35,223 nucleotides of DNA from CBFHWY01 sp965659675 (GCA_965659675.1 CBFHWY010000025.1:1-35223), one strand, 5' to 3'. Numbered from the stretch's first letter, positions 1-7,817 are shown. Notes: generated from the letters alone by a model not told the origin. Program-made: numbers and translations.

Positions 1-2991
1 TTCTACAATTCTATCAGCCTGCTCAACATCTCCCAAACGGTAGAATGATTCTGCAACGGGAAGCATGAAGTAATTGTAAGGCACATTTTCATGAGGCATC
101 ACCTCTATGCACTTTTCAAGCACTTCTCTTGCCTTATCTTTCTTTCCAGCGCGCATCAAAGCATCTGCAGTACGTGCGAAATTATTTCTCAGGTTCATGC
201 ACATGCGACGATTGTTCTCATTCATGTAAACCCCTGGCTTTTCCATGCCACCGTATGCAAACTGGTTCAATAGCTTATCTGCCACCTTATCGGCGTAAAC
301 ATATCCGGTTTGACCATCACCTGATTTAGCAATGTACGGTACCAGTCGGTAAGCAAGTCCCTCGAGCTGGAAATACTGCTGCAATCCGATGTAGGCATCA
401 TTACCAGTGGTAATAGCAAAATAGATCGGTCGATCCCAGTTGAAATGAGCTAGGAGGTCAAGAATCATCATGTCATTTTTCATGATGTAATTCTTATTCA
501 CTTCCCACTGGATCTCATCAACGATCTCAGCTTCTTTTTCCTTCGGAACAAAACCCTGAGAAAGCACTTTTTGCTTGTCAACCTTCAAAGCAAATTTCTT
601 TGTAGGAACATAGTTCATCTTCTTTTTAGAGCTGAACATCAGTTGGTTCTTATCGCTCGATATGAAATCGATCACCTTTTTGACATCAATGTACTTTCCA
701 GCGGTGTTCTTATCTACCATAGGAACGTAGTCTCGGGTTCCCTGACGATACATGTCTTTGGTCATGCTGAACTCAGTAGCAGGAGACTCGTATGCCGCTC
801 TTTTCATTTGATCGATGTACCAATCAGTATTAAGAAGACTGAGGTTGACCACCCTAACATCCGTTCGGTAACCCTCTACCTCCTGAACATACCACAGAGG
901 GAAGGTGTCATTATCCCCATTGGTGAATAAAACAGCTCCTTCATCGCATGAATCCAGATACATTTTTGCAAAATCGCGTGCCGTATACAAGTCACTGCGA
1001 TCGTGATCATCCCAGCCTTCAGCGGCCATGATGCCAGGAACAAGACCAATACAAATAGCCGTGACCAGACCTCCAGCCACAAGCTGATTCATTTTGACCT
1101 TTGATAGTAGCCAGTTGATTATAGCATAGGTACCCAGACCGATCCATATACAGTAGGCATAGAATGAGCCCGCATAAGCGTAATCACGCTCTCTAGGTTG
1201 ATATGGATATTGGTTCAGATAAAGGATGATTGCCAGACCCGTGAAAAAGAATAACATGGTGACAATAGCAAAGTCCTTTTTATCTCTTCGATAGTGAAAA
1301 ACAAAACCCAATAGCCCAAGCAAGAAAGGCAATAGGTAGAACGTATTTTTGGCTGGGTTTTCAGTCAACCTCGGTGGCAACTGATCTTGTGGACCAAGTC
1401 TCCAGGAGTCGACAAATCCTATTCCTGATAGCCAGTTCCCATCAATGATATTTCCATGACCCTGGATGTCATTTTGCCTACCTGAGAAGTTCCACATGAA
1501 GTACCTCCAGTACATCCAACCCACCTGGTGCGCAAAGAAGAAACGCAGGTTTTCCATGAAGGTAGGTTTGTTAATGACCTTGGTCTCTCCATTGATCATT
1601 CGATATCGAATTGGTTTACCTTCAAATTTCGACCAGCTTTTATAGGCGCTTACGTGGCGACCTTCTGTACTCCACATCCTTGGGAAAATGGTCTTAAACT
1701 CGTCGGCATAATTTGGAACCGCGCTCTTTTTTTCATCAGAGATGATGTATTTTCCAGTTTTAAAGTCCTGGATATAAGTGGGGGTCCCATCCTTATATGG
1801 CTCTTGATTATCTAAGGGTGAATTAAAATAAGGTCCGTATGCTAAAGGTTGAGAACCATATTGCTCACGATTCAAATAGCTCAAAAGCGAGAACATATTC
1901 TCTGGGTTGTTCTCATCCATTGGAGGATTTGCAGAGGAGCGAATCATGATCATGGCATAAGAACTATAACCGATCAGAATAACGGTTAGACACATCAGAA
2001 GTGTGTTTGCCATTCTTCTTTCAAAACTTGGTGCGAAGAGGATCAGTCCACCCAAAACGGCAGCAACTACAATACTGAGCGTGCTCAGTGATCCCACGAG
2101 CAGTGTCAGCCCCACAACAAGAGCTCCAAAAAGAGAACGGTTGATATTTTCATTATGAGTCATGCGTATAGCGAAAACCAGGACGCCAACGACGAGAAGC
2201 ATATGAACGAAAACCCCAATATTAAAGGGCATACCCATGCCATTAACAAATGCAAGTTCGAAGTAGGAAGACATCTCAACCACTCCAGGTATGATGCCTT
2301 TCTGAATGAATCCAAGTAAGAGAACAGAAGCAATCGCTGCAAAAACGACTCCTTTCGGAGTGACTTTGTGTTTCTTGAAGTAATAAACGAATACGATCGC
2401 AGGAATGGCGAGTAGGTTAAGAAGGTGGACTCCCACAGACAAGCCCATCATGTATGCGATGAAAATCAGCCAGCGGTTAGAGCCATCTTCTTCAGAAACT
2501 TGTTCCCAACGAAGGATCGCCCAAAAAACAATGGCAGTAAAGAGTGATGACATCGCATATACCTCCGCTTCAACTGCTGAGAACCAGAATGTATCTGAGA
2601 ATGTATAGGCTAAAGCACCAACCAGGGCCGACCCGATGACAGCGACCTTTTTTCCATCAGTGAACTCAGCGCCCTTGATCTTTGCGATCTTCTTTCCCAA
2701 TGCCGATATGGTCCAAAAGAGGAAAAGAATGGTAAAGGCCGATGAAAGTACCGAGATCATATTCACCCAGTATGCTGCTGTTTCCGGACTCGCAAACATG
2801 GAGAACAGGCGTCCGATCATCAAAAAGAGGGGGGCTCCAGGAGGGTGACCTACCTGTAATTTATAACTGGTTGCAATGAATTCACCACAGTCCCAAAAGC
2901 TAGAAGTGGGCTCCATGGTAGAAATGTAGGTAAAGGCTGCAATGCCAAAGCTCAGCCATCCTCCAACAAGATCAAGAGTTCTAAATTTCAT
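1..2991 (-). CDS. DUF2723 family membrane protein (GT-C-like), 3' end cut off by window
   Basis: The frame is open from an ATG at 2991 to the window edge, giving about 997 residues without a stop, so the C-terminus is missing. The start MKFRTLDLVGGWLSF is followed by a helix and then the WDCGEFIATSYKLQVGHPPG region, the hallmark of DUF2723 proteins, which are placed among polyprenol-phosphate-sugar-dependent GT-C type glycosyltransferases (GT117). About a dozen hydrophobic helices fill the first 600 residues; the rest looks soluble, with a helical, TPR-like end (for example ESFYRLGDVEQADRI). The acidic residues of WDCGEF lie where GT-C enzymes carry their catalytic acid. By family, it probably moves sugars or lipids in the envelope; the acceptor is unknown. 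A one-mismatch promoter-like word (TAAATTCG on the minus strand) lies at 3012-3019. Family assignment is firm; the activity is inferred. Confidence 0.9.
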   Translation of the reverse strand, partial: MKFRTLDLVGGWLSFGIAAFTYISTMEPTSSFWDCGEFIATSYKLQVGHPPGAPLFLMIGRLFSMFASPETAAYWVNMISVLSSAFTILFLFWTISALGKKIAKIKGAEFTDGKKVAVIGSALVGALAYTFSDTFWFSAVEAEVYAMSSLFTAIVFWAILRWEQVSEEDGSNRWLIFIAYMMGLSVGVHLLNLLAIPAIVFVYYFKKHKVTPKGVVFAAIASVLLLGFIQKGIIPGVVEMSSYFELAFVNGMGMPFNIGVFVHMLLVVGVLVFAIRMTHNENINRSLFGALVVGLTLLVGSLSTLSIVVAAVLGGLILFAPSFERRMANTLLMCLTVILIGYSSYAMIMIRSSANPPMDENNPENMFSLLSYLNREQYGSQPLAYGPYFNSPLDNQEPYKDGTPTYIQDFKTGKYIISDEKKSAVPNYADEFKTIFPRMWSTEGRHVSAYKSWSKFEGKPIRYRMINGETKVINKPTFMENLRFFFAHQVGWMYWRYFMWNFSGRQNDIQGHGNIIDGNWLSGIGFVDSWRLGPQDQLPPRLTENPAKNTFYLLPFLLGLLGFVFHYRRDKKDFAIVTMLFFFTGLAIILYLNQYPYQPRERDYAYAGSFYAYCIWIGLGTYAIINWLLSKVKMNQLVAGGLVTAICIGLVPGIMAAEGWDDHDRSDLYTARDFAKMYLDSCDEGAVLFTNGDNDTFPLWYVQEVEGYRTDVRVVNLSLLNTDWYIDQMKRAAYESPATEFSMTKDMYRQGTRDYVPMVDKNTAGKYIDVKKVIDFISSDKNQLMFSSKKKMNYVPTKKFALKVDKQKVLSQGFVPKEKEAEIVDEIQWEVNKNYIMKNDMMILDLLAHFNWDRPIYFAITTGNDAYIGLQQYFQLEGLAYRLVPYIAKSGDGQTGYVYADKVADKLLNQFAYGGMEKPGVYMNENNRRMCMNLRNNFARTADALMRAGKKDKAREVLEKCIEVMPHENVPYNYFMLPVAESFYRLGDVEQADRIVE

Positions 2992-3072
2992 AATTCTTAT
3001 TTAGAAGTGTGCGAATTTAGTTAAACAGTAGGATTAGAGTTGAAAATACTGCAATCATAAAAGAGAGTTTTT

Positions 3073-3080
3073 TACTTTTG
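3073..3080 (+). promoter_or_regulatory. TAnnTTTG promoter-like word before tRNA-Gln
   Basis: TACTTTTG fits the -7 consensus of the Bacteroidota housekeeping sigma factor. It ends 10 bases before the mature tRNA 5' end, so the transcript would carry only a few bases of 5' leader. No clear -33 TTG is seen at the usual distance. Confidence 0.55.
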
Positions 3081-3090
3081 CGCTCCCAAT

Positions 3091-3166
3091 TGACCGATGG
3101 TGTAACTGGCAACACGTCTGATTTTGGTTCAGAAGAGTCCAGGTTCGAGCCCTGGTCGGTCAACCA
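3091..3166 (+). tRNA. tRNA-Gln (anticodon UUG), CCA encoded
   Basis: The cloverleaf can be drawn by hand. The acceptor arm is TGACCGA (3091-3097) against TCGGTCA (3156-3162), seven pairs. The D stem is GTGT/ACAC (3100-3103 with 3112-3115). The anticodon stem is TCTGA/TCAGA around the loop TTTTGGT, which puts anticodon TTG at 3124-3126 and decodes CAA glutamine codons. The T arm is CCAGG/CCTGG around TTCGAGC. A discriminator A is at 3163, and CCA is encoded at 3164-3166. The body is 73 nt with a short variable loop. It stands alone between a promoter-like word and a terminator, so it is probably transcribed as a single unit. Confidence 0.96.
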
Positions 3167-3199
3167 AAACCCCGAATGCGCAAGCGTTTGGGGTTTTTT
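3167..3199 (+). terminator. Intrinsic terminator after tRNA-Gln, likely bidirectional
   Basis: A 13-pair stem (3167-3179 with 3184-3196, including two G-T pairs) closes on a GCAA tetraloop and runs into T residues to 3199. It begins directly after the encoded CCA. Read on the minus strand the same hairpin is followed by TTTTGG, and it lies about 30 bases past the stop of the minus-strand sigma-factor operon, so it may end both transcripts. Confidence 0.85.
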
Positions 3200-3228
3200 G
3201 CTTTTTGCCCACAAGCAGGTACAACGAC

Positions 3229-3549
3229 TCATTTCCATGACGCATTTATAGTATCGATGTCGACAATGGAGCTATCAATGATGCTGTCGGTGCTCAGGTG
3301 TCCCGGAGCTTCATTAAAGTATGAAACAGACCATTTTTCAACGCCAAAACTTAATACAATGGCAATGACAGCCGCTGCTGCGAGCCAGTATGTCATTGGA
3401 CTTTTTCCAAACTTTTTGATTTTACCGAGCTTCTTTGTCCTTTTGCCGTCGATCTTTTTTTCGATCTTCTCCCAGCTCGTATGGACTTCAAATTCAAGTT
3501 GATCTTTTCGTATTAGATCGATTAATTTTTGATCATCTGTTTTCTCCAT
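3229..3549 (-). CDS. Small single-pass membrane protein, possible anti-sigma factor
   Basis: The protein has 106 residues. A charged, lysine-rich N-terminal segment (about 1-50, MEKTDDQKLIDLIRKDQLEF at the start) is followed by one hydrophobic helix (about 53-70, TYWLAAAAVIAIVLSF) and a short outer tail. This is the layout of membrane anti-sigma factors: a cytoplasmic sigma-binding part, one helix and an outside domain. It starts 17 bases inside the end of the ECF sigma gene, which fits translational coupling. No zinc-binding HxxxCxxC motif of the ZAS type and no FecR domain is visible, so the role rests on position and topology only. Confidence 0.7.
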   Translation of the reverse strand: MEKTDDQKLIDLIRKDQLEFEVHTSWEKIEKKIDGKRTKKLGKIKKFGKSPMTYWLAAAAVIAIVLSFGVEKWSVSYFNEAPGHLSTDSIIDSSIVDIDTINASWK

Positions 3550-4087
3550 AATCTGCTAGTTTTTCTTTGATCTTTTTAATACTGTAATGCAATCCTGACT
3601 TTATGGTCCCTTCAGGCATGCTCATGATATCAGCTATCTCCCTAATACTCATGTCTTCCTTGAACCTGAGAATGAAGGCGTGTTTTTTTTCTGGACTCAA
3701 GTCATCCAAACATGAATAGATGAGTTCGCATTCATTATTGAGTTCGATCTTTTCTTCCAAATGGTATGCGTCACTATTTTCTGAAGCTTTATCGCGGTAG
3801 CTTTTTCTAACTTCATTCTTCGCGTAAAGGTTCTTGAGCATATTATGAGCTACACTGTACATCCAGGGAATAAATGGCCGTTTTGGATTATACATATCGG
3901 GTTTTTCAAATAGCTTTAGGAACAGATCCTGCACAAGATCTTGCGCCTGTTCTGTGTCTCCGAAACACGAACGATAAAAGAAATAGTAAAGTCGCTCAGC
4001 ATGCCTTTGATGAAGAAGCTGAAGCGCACTGGAATCACCCGCGCTCAAATTCAACATAAGTTGCTCATCACTATTCTGCCGATCCAT
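3533..4087 (-). CDS. ECF-type RNA polymerase sigma-70 factor
   Basis: At 184 residues this is the usual length for an extracytoplasmic-function sigma factor. Region 2 lies at about 20-100 and includes DLVQDLFLKLFE and the core-binding/-10-melting stretch ending PWMYSVAHNMLKN. Region 4 lies at about 125-178, with the helix-turn-helix MSIREIADIMSMPEGTIKSG. There is no region 1 or 3, as expected for ECF factors. It is the middle gene of three overlapping genes, with a 17-base overlap at each end. The neighbour downstream may be its anti-sigma factor. No TonB/SusC receptor gene is adjacent, so a FecI-style nutrient-uptake role is not supported. The regulon is unknown. Confidence 0.93.
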   Translation of the reverse strand: MDRQNSDEQLMLNLSAGDSSALQLLHQRHAERLYYFFYRSCFGDTEQAQDLVQDLFLKLFEKPDMYNPKRPFIPWMYSVAHNMLKNLYAKNEVRKSYRDKASENSDAYHLEEKIELNNECELIYSCLDDLSPEKKHAFILRFKEDMSIREIADIMSMPEGTIKSGLHYSIKKIKEKLADYGENR

Positions 4088-4256
4088 GAGGCTTATGTTT
4101 GGTTATCGCCATAAATACCCAGGCGTAGGTAAGGAGACTAATAATTGGAAAGATGTACAAACTGAGTAACCCAAAAATTTCCTTGTCCAGATACAAGAGC
4201 AAATAGGCTCCAAAAAGCACAAGTATTGAAATAATGATATGCCCGTAGCTATTCAT
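4071..4256 (-). CDS. Small two-helix membrane protein, unknown function
   Basis: It has 61 residues with two hydrophobic segments (about 6-24 and 30-52) joined by a short acidic loop and ending in a charged HKPHGSAE tail. It is the first gene of the sigma-factor operon: its last 17 bases overlap the sigma start, and its ATG at 4256 is the promoter-proximal start. I recognise no family. Small membrane proteins beside ECF sigma genes can act as sensors or modulators, but that is only inference from position. No good TAnnTTTG word is seen upstream on this strand, so the operon may use another sigma factor, perhaps its own. Confidence 0.65.
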   Translation of the reverse strand: MNSYGHIIISILVLFGAYLLLYLDKEIFGLLSLYIFPIISLLTYAWVFMAITKHKPHGSAE

Positions 4257-4396
4257 GACTTTTGATGCAGATACAGCTTAGATCACGTTTGCGTTCAATA
4301 TTTCTTCTGTTTGAAATCTTAAAGCATGTTAACTCTTTAACATTGCAGCGTGTGAAAATGAACCCATGTTACAGCTTTTTCAAAGGATCTCCAACA

Positions 4397-4404
4397 TACT
4401 TTTG
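4397..4404 (+). promoter_or_regulatory. TAnnTTTG promoter-like word abutting a start codon
   Basis: TACTTTTG, identical to the words before tRNA-Gln, rimP and maeB, ends four bases before the preferred ATG at 4409. A T-rich stretch at 4376-4380 sits near the expected -33 position. If used, the transcript would begin at or next to the start codon. Confidence 0.45.
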
Positions 4405-4408
4405 GGCC

Positions 4409-5992
4409 ATGAGAAAATTCCTTTTTTGTGTAATTGTTACGCTTCTGCCAATACTGTCATTGGCCCAGATCAAGCAGCAGTATGTCGATTACTATGATAA
4501 AGATGAGACCAGAAAGCGGAAAGAGGGCTTGTATGTAGATGGTCTCGAAGATGGTGTTTGGAAATTCTATTACCAAAATGGGCAATTAAAGGAAGAAGCG
4601 ATTTACGAAGGAGGCCGTTTGAATGGCATGGTTAAAACATATCATGAAAACGGAAAGGTGTTCAATCTAGGCTTTTTTAAGCTGAACTTTCAGGATAGCA
4701 TTTTTAAAACCTGGTATGAGAATGGCCAACTTGGAGTTGAGGGATGGTTCAGATGGGGGGATAGAGATAGCCTCTGGAAATACTATTATCCAAATGGAAA
4801 AACCTGGAAGGTCATTGATTTTAGAGACTCTGTGCCAAATTACAGGGAAGCCTGGGATATCAGCGGTGCCAGGACCCTGAATAATGGGAACGACCTTTTG
4901 AACAATTACAGTGAAAGCGGAGAGCTAATAGAGTACTTCCAGACCGCTATGGGAGCAAAGCACGGAGACTATGCTAAGCTGAATGTCAGGGCCGATACCA
5001 TCATTAAAGGTAAATATGCCGGAGGAATGAAACATGGAATTTGGAATGAATTCTATCCAAATGGGCAATTAAAAGAGAGCCAGGAATACAAAAAGGGCCT
5101 TCGTAATGGACTTTATGTGAAGTATTATGAGAACGGAGACACTAGTGCTATTGGCCGATATGAGAACGCAATGAAGCAAGGCTATTTCGCATTCATGTCT
5201 GAGGGAGGAGAGCCTTACATGAACGGCTGGTTTAGCGCTGATCAGCAAGATTCACTTTGGCGATATTACTATGAAAACGGAACCTTGAAGAATCAGGGTA
5301 TATACAAAGATGGCCAGAAGAATGGCAAATGGGAGTTTTGGTATGAAAACGGAAACATTTGGAAATCTGGCGAGTTCCTTTCTGGCAAAGAGGATGGAAT
5401 CTGGGAATATTGGCATGATACTGTTCCCAAAACCTTGATGATGAAAGGTACATTTAAAGAGGGACTGCTCGAGGGAGAATGGACAACATGGTACCCCAAC
5501 AAGCAAATGAAAGATAAGGGAAGCTATCTGAACGATAAAATGAGCGGAAAATGGGAAGCGTGGTACCAGGATGGCCAAAAACGCTATGCGGGTGAGCTGA
5601 AAGAAGGATTGAGAGAAGGCGCCTGGGAATTTTGGTATCAGAACGGTCAGGTTCGAGAACGTGGTGCTTACATTGAAGGCCTTGAAGATGCTTATTGGGA
5701 GTATTTTTACCCTGATGGAAAAACAGACTATTCCGGCACTTACAAAAACGGTAAAAAGGAGGAGACCTGGAAATATTACTTCAAATTTGGAGCGCTTCAA
5801 AGAGAAGAGAACTATCGAGAAGGAGACCTTCACGGGAAGTCCATTCTCTACTATCCGAGCGGACAGGAAATGTTAATGAGCCAGTATTTTAAGGGAGTCC
5901 GCCACGGAAAATGGAAGTTTTACACCAAGGAGGGAAATCTCCAGAAGAGCTATACCTTTAAATACGGTGTAAAAATCAAAGAATCAGAGTAA
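4409..5992 (+). CDS. Exported MORN/YwqK-repeat protein
   Basis: The reading frame extends further upstream, but the ATG at 4409 gives a good signal peptide (MRKFLFCVIVTLLPILSLAQ) and a 527-residue protein, so I chose it. The mature part is almost entirely tandem units of about 23 residues with the pattern YYENGQLK...G.Y..G...G.W..(Y/F), matching MORN_2 / YwqK-family repeats. I count about 18 units, some degenerate. Such proteins are common in Bacteroidota, are often labelled YwqK-family antitoxin, and are thought to form elongated beta-sheet scaffolds; no toxin gene is next to this one. The export signal makes a periplasmic or surface binding role more likely than a toxin-antitoxin role. Its end lies 33 bases before a terminator-like hairpin. 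Confidence 0.88.
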   Translation: MRKFLFCVIVTLLPILSLAQIKQQYVDYYDKDETRKRKEGLYVDGLEDGVWKFYYQNGQLKEEAIYEGGRLNGMVKTYHENGKVFNLGFFKLNFQDSIFKTWYENGQLGVEGWFRWGDRDSLWKYYYPNGKTWKVIDFRDSVPNYREAWDISGARTLNNGNDLLNNYSESGELIEYFQTAMGAKHGDYAKLNVRADTIIKGKYAGGMKHGIWNEFYPNGQLKESQEYKKGLRNGLYVKYYENGDTSAIGRYENAMKQGYFAFMSEGGEPYMNGWFSADQQDSLWRYYYENGTLKNQGIYKDGQKNGKWEFWYENGNIWKSGEFLSGKEDGIWEYWHDTVPKTLMMKGTFKEGLLEGEWTTWYPNKQMKDKGSYLNDKMSGKWEAWYQDGQKRYAGELKEGLREGAWEFWYQNGQVRERGAYIEGLEDAYWEYFYPDGKTDYSGTYKNGKKEETWKYYFKFGALQREENYREGDLHGKSILYYPSGQEMLMSQYFKGVRHGKWKFYTKEGNLQKSYTFKYGVKIKESE

Positions 5993-6010
5993 TTATCGCC
6001 TAATATTTTG

Positions 6011-6018
6011 TACTTTTG
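6011..6018 (+). promoter_or_regulatory. TAnnTTTG promoter-like word for the rimP-nusA-infB operon
   Basis: TACTTTTG lies 18 bases after the stop of the MORN-repeat gene and about 40 bases before the rimP ATG. Transcription would start near 6023-6026, which is exactly where the hairpin at 6026-6045 begins. Confidence 0.5.
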
Positions 6019-6025
6019 CCACGTG

Positions 6026-6049
6026 AAGAGGGGAGTTCCCCTCTTTTTT
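6026..6049 (+). terminator. Terminator-like hairpin between MORN-repeat gene and rimP
   Basis: An eight-pair stem (AAGAGGGG, 6026-6033, against CCCCTCTT, 6038-6045) with loop AGTT is followed by T residues to 6049. It is a textbook intrinsic terminator for the upstream gene, but it also lies downstream of the predicted rimP promoter and nine bases before the rimP ATG. It could therefore also act as an attenuator or as a 5'-end structure of the rimP-nusA-infB mRNA. Confidence 0.75.
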
Positions 6050-6057
6050 GTTGTCTT

Positions 6058-6519
6058 ATGATAAGCAAAGAGCGCATAGAAGAATTGTTGGATTCCTGTT
6101 TGGAGAGCCAGTATTTTGCAGTGGATATAAAGGTTTCACCTGCAAATAAGATACAGCTTTTTCTGGATGGAGATGAAGGTTTGCCCATAGATGTTTGCGC
6201 AAAAGTGAGTCGCTGTTTGGAGGCGAAACTTGATAGGGATGAAGAAGATTTTGAGTTGACCGTATCCTCTTCAGGAGCCGATGCTCCACTTGTTCTGCCA
6301 AGGCAGTATAATAAGCATGTTGGAAGAACATTGGATGTTTATGATGACCAGGGCAATAGCTTTCAGGGTGAATTGACTTCCCTTAGCGAAAGTGGGTTTA
6401 TCATTAGTTACAGCAAAAAACAAAAAGATCCGGATACCGGAAAAAAGAAAAAAGTAGAAATTCAAAAAGAATTCACTTTCGATCAGGTGAAGAAAGTGAG
6501 AGTAAAAGTTCTTATTTAA
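6058..6519 (+). CDS. rimP: Ribosome maturation factor RimP
   Basis: RimP assists maturation of the 30S ribosomal subunit in the cytoplasm. From the ATG at 6058 the protein has 153 residues, the normal family length. The N-terminal alpha/beta domain carries FLDGDEGLPIDVCAKVSRCL (the core domain with its conserved acidic residues), followed by ELTVSSSGADAPLV, and the C-terminal SH3-like barrel runs through about 85-153. An in-frame TTG at 6016 would add 14 residues, but it lies inside the promoter-like word and the hairpin, so I reject it. The gene heads rimP-nusA-infB, an order conserved across many bacteria. The lysine-rich insert KKQKDPDTGKKKK in the C-terminal domain looks like a Bacteroidota variation. 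Confidence 0.95.
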   Translation: MISKERIEELLDSCLESQYFAVDIKVSPANKIQLFLDGDEGLPIDVCAKVSRCLEAKLDRDEEDFELTVSSSGADAPLVLPRQYNKHVGRTLDVYDDQGNSFQGELTSLSESGFIISYSKKQKDPDTGKKKKVEIQKEFTFDQVKKVRVKVLI

Positions 6520-6529
6520 CGCAAGTAAA

Positions 6530-7765
6530 ATGAATGCAACAGAGCTAATTGAGTCGTTTTCGGACTTTAAGGACATCAAAAGTATCGACAGGGTAACGAT
6601 GATGTCAATCCTGGAAGATGTTTTTGGAGGTGTATTAACCAAAGAATTTGGTTCCAATGAGAACTTCGATATAATTATCAACCCCGATAAGGGTGACCTT
6701 GAGATCTGGTGGAATCGCGAGATCGTTCCTGATGGAGAAGTAGAGGACTCAAATCAAGAGATTGCCTTATCTGATGCGATCAAAATTGAGCCAGACTTCG
6801 AAGTTGGTGAGGAAGCCTCAGAAGAAGTGCGACTTGAGCATCTGAGTAGAAGAGCGATTTTGTCATTAAAACAAAACCTTGCCGCTCGAATTCAGGATCT
6901 TGAAAAGGATAGCATTTATAAGAAGTACAAGGACCGAGTAGGCGATATCGTTACGGGTGAAGTTTATCAGGTTTGGAAAAAAGAGATTCTCATTCTAGAC
7001 GATGAAGGCAATGAGCTGATCCTGCCAAGGTCGGAACAGATCCCAACAGACTATTTCAAAAAAGGTGATACAGTGAGAGCGGTGGTTTCCAAGGTGGAAA
7101 TGAAAAACACTACACCCTATATCATCTTGTCAAGAACATCACCAGTATTCCTTGAGCGTTTGTTTGAGATGGAAGTTCCTGAGATCTTTGATGGACTCAT
7201 TACCATTAAGAATATTGTAAGAGAACCTGGAGAAAGAGCCAAAGTGGCTGTTGAGTCTTATGACGACAGAATTGATCCCGTGGGAGCATGCGTTGGTATG
7301 AAAGGATCAAGAATTCATGGAATTGTACGCGAGTTGAGAAATGAGAATATCGACGTGATCAACTTCACAAACAATGATATCCTCTATATCACGCGTTCAT
7401 TGAGCCCGGCGAAGATCACAAACATCAAATTGGATGAGGAAAACTCAAAGGCTGATGTGTACCTAAAGCCTGACCAGGTTTCTTTAGCCATTGGTAAAGG
7501 TGGGCACAACATTAAACTTGCAAGCCGTTTGACCGGATATGAGATCGATGTGTATCGCGAAGATGAAGAGGACATCGAAGATGTTGATCTGGAAGAATTT
7601 GCAGATGAAATTGAACACTGGATTTTAGATGAGCTTAAGGCCATCGGTTGTGATACAGCCAAAAGTGTTTTAGAATTGAATAAGGAAGATCTAGTGAAAC
7701 GAACTGATCTTGAGGAAGAAACTGTTGATGAGATCGTCAGCATCCTGAAGTCAGAGTTCGAATAA
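6530..7765 (+). CDS. nusA: Transcription termination/antitermination factor NusA
   Basis: NusA binds RNA polymerase and nascent RNA and modulates pausing, termination and antitermination. The 411-residue protein shows an N-terminal polymerase-binding domain (about 1-125), an S1 domain (about 133-202, VGDIVTGEVYQV onward), and KH domains with the GMKGSRI loop (256-262) and the GKGG loop (322-325). It ends in an acidic helical region (about 340-411) carrying a helix-hairpin-helix-like tail. It lacks the long duplicated C-terminal repeats of enteric NusA, as usual in Bacteroidota. It begins ten bases after rimP. NusA is known to regulate its own operon in some bacteria, which makes the hairpin before rimP interesting here. 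Confidence 0.96.
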   Translation: MNATELIESFSDFKDIKSIDRVTMMSILEDVFGGVLTKEFGSNENFDIIINPDKGDLEIWWNREIVPDGEVEDSNQEIALSDAIKIEPDFEVGEEASEEVRLEHLSRRAILSLKQNLAARIQDLEKDSIYKKYKDRVGDIVTGEVYQVWKKEILILDDEGNELILPRSEQIPTDYFKKGDTVRAVVSKVEMKNTTPYIILSRTSPVFLERLFEMEVPEIFDGLITIKNIVREPGERAKVAVESYDDRIDPVGACVGMKGSRIHGIVRELRNENIDVINFTNNDILYITRSLSPAKITNIKLDEENSKADVYLKPDQVSLAIGKGGHNIKLASRLTGYEIDVYREDEEDIEDVDLEEFADEIEHWILDELKAIGCDTAKSVLELNKEDLVKRTDLEEETVDEIVSILKSEFE

Positions 7766-7776
7766 CACAGGCTCCT

Positions 7777-7784
7777 TATCTTTG
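7777..7784 (+). promoter_or_regulatory. Candidate internal promoter before infB
   Basis: TATCTTTG matches TAnnTTTG and lies in the 52-base gap between nusA and infB, 33 bases before the infB ATG. This is the largest gap inside the operon. No clear -33 element is visible, so it may be a chance match. Confidence 0.35.
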
Positions 7785-7817
7785 AATTGATTAAACTAAA
7801 GAAGGAAGGCAAAATAT

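Noticed and set aside
571..930. Plus-strand open frames within 91-2848
   Set aside because: All lie antisense to the continuous DUF2723 frame, whose translation shows clear family motifs.
3017..3238. Minus-strand open frame of 73 codons
   Set aside because: It runs across the tRNA-Gln gene and its terminator and has no protein-like features.
4262..4408. N-terminal extension of the MORN-repeat protein
   Set aside because: The added residues have no family support and would bury a good signal peptide.
5252..5833. Minus-strand open frame of 193 codons inside the MORN-repeat gene
   Set aside because: It is the antisense shadow of a strongly repeated coding sequence; its Phe/Ser-rich translation mirrors the repeat codons.
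4469..5989. Tandem repeats suggesting a CRISPR or satellite array
   Set aside because: The periodicity is at protein level (units of about 23 residues) with diverged codons and no spacers.
6016..6057. Upstream TTG start for rimP
   Set aside because: It falls inside the promoter-like word and the hairpin; the ATG at 6058 gives the normal family length.
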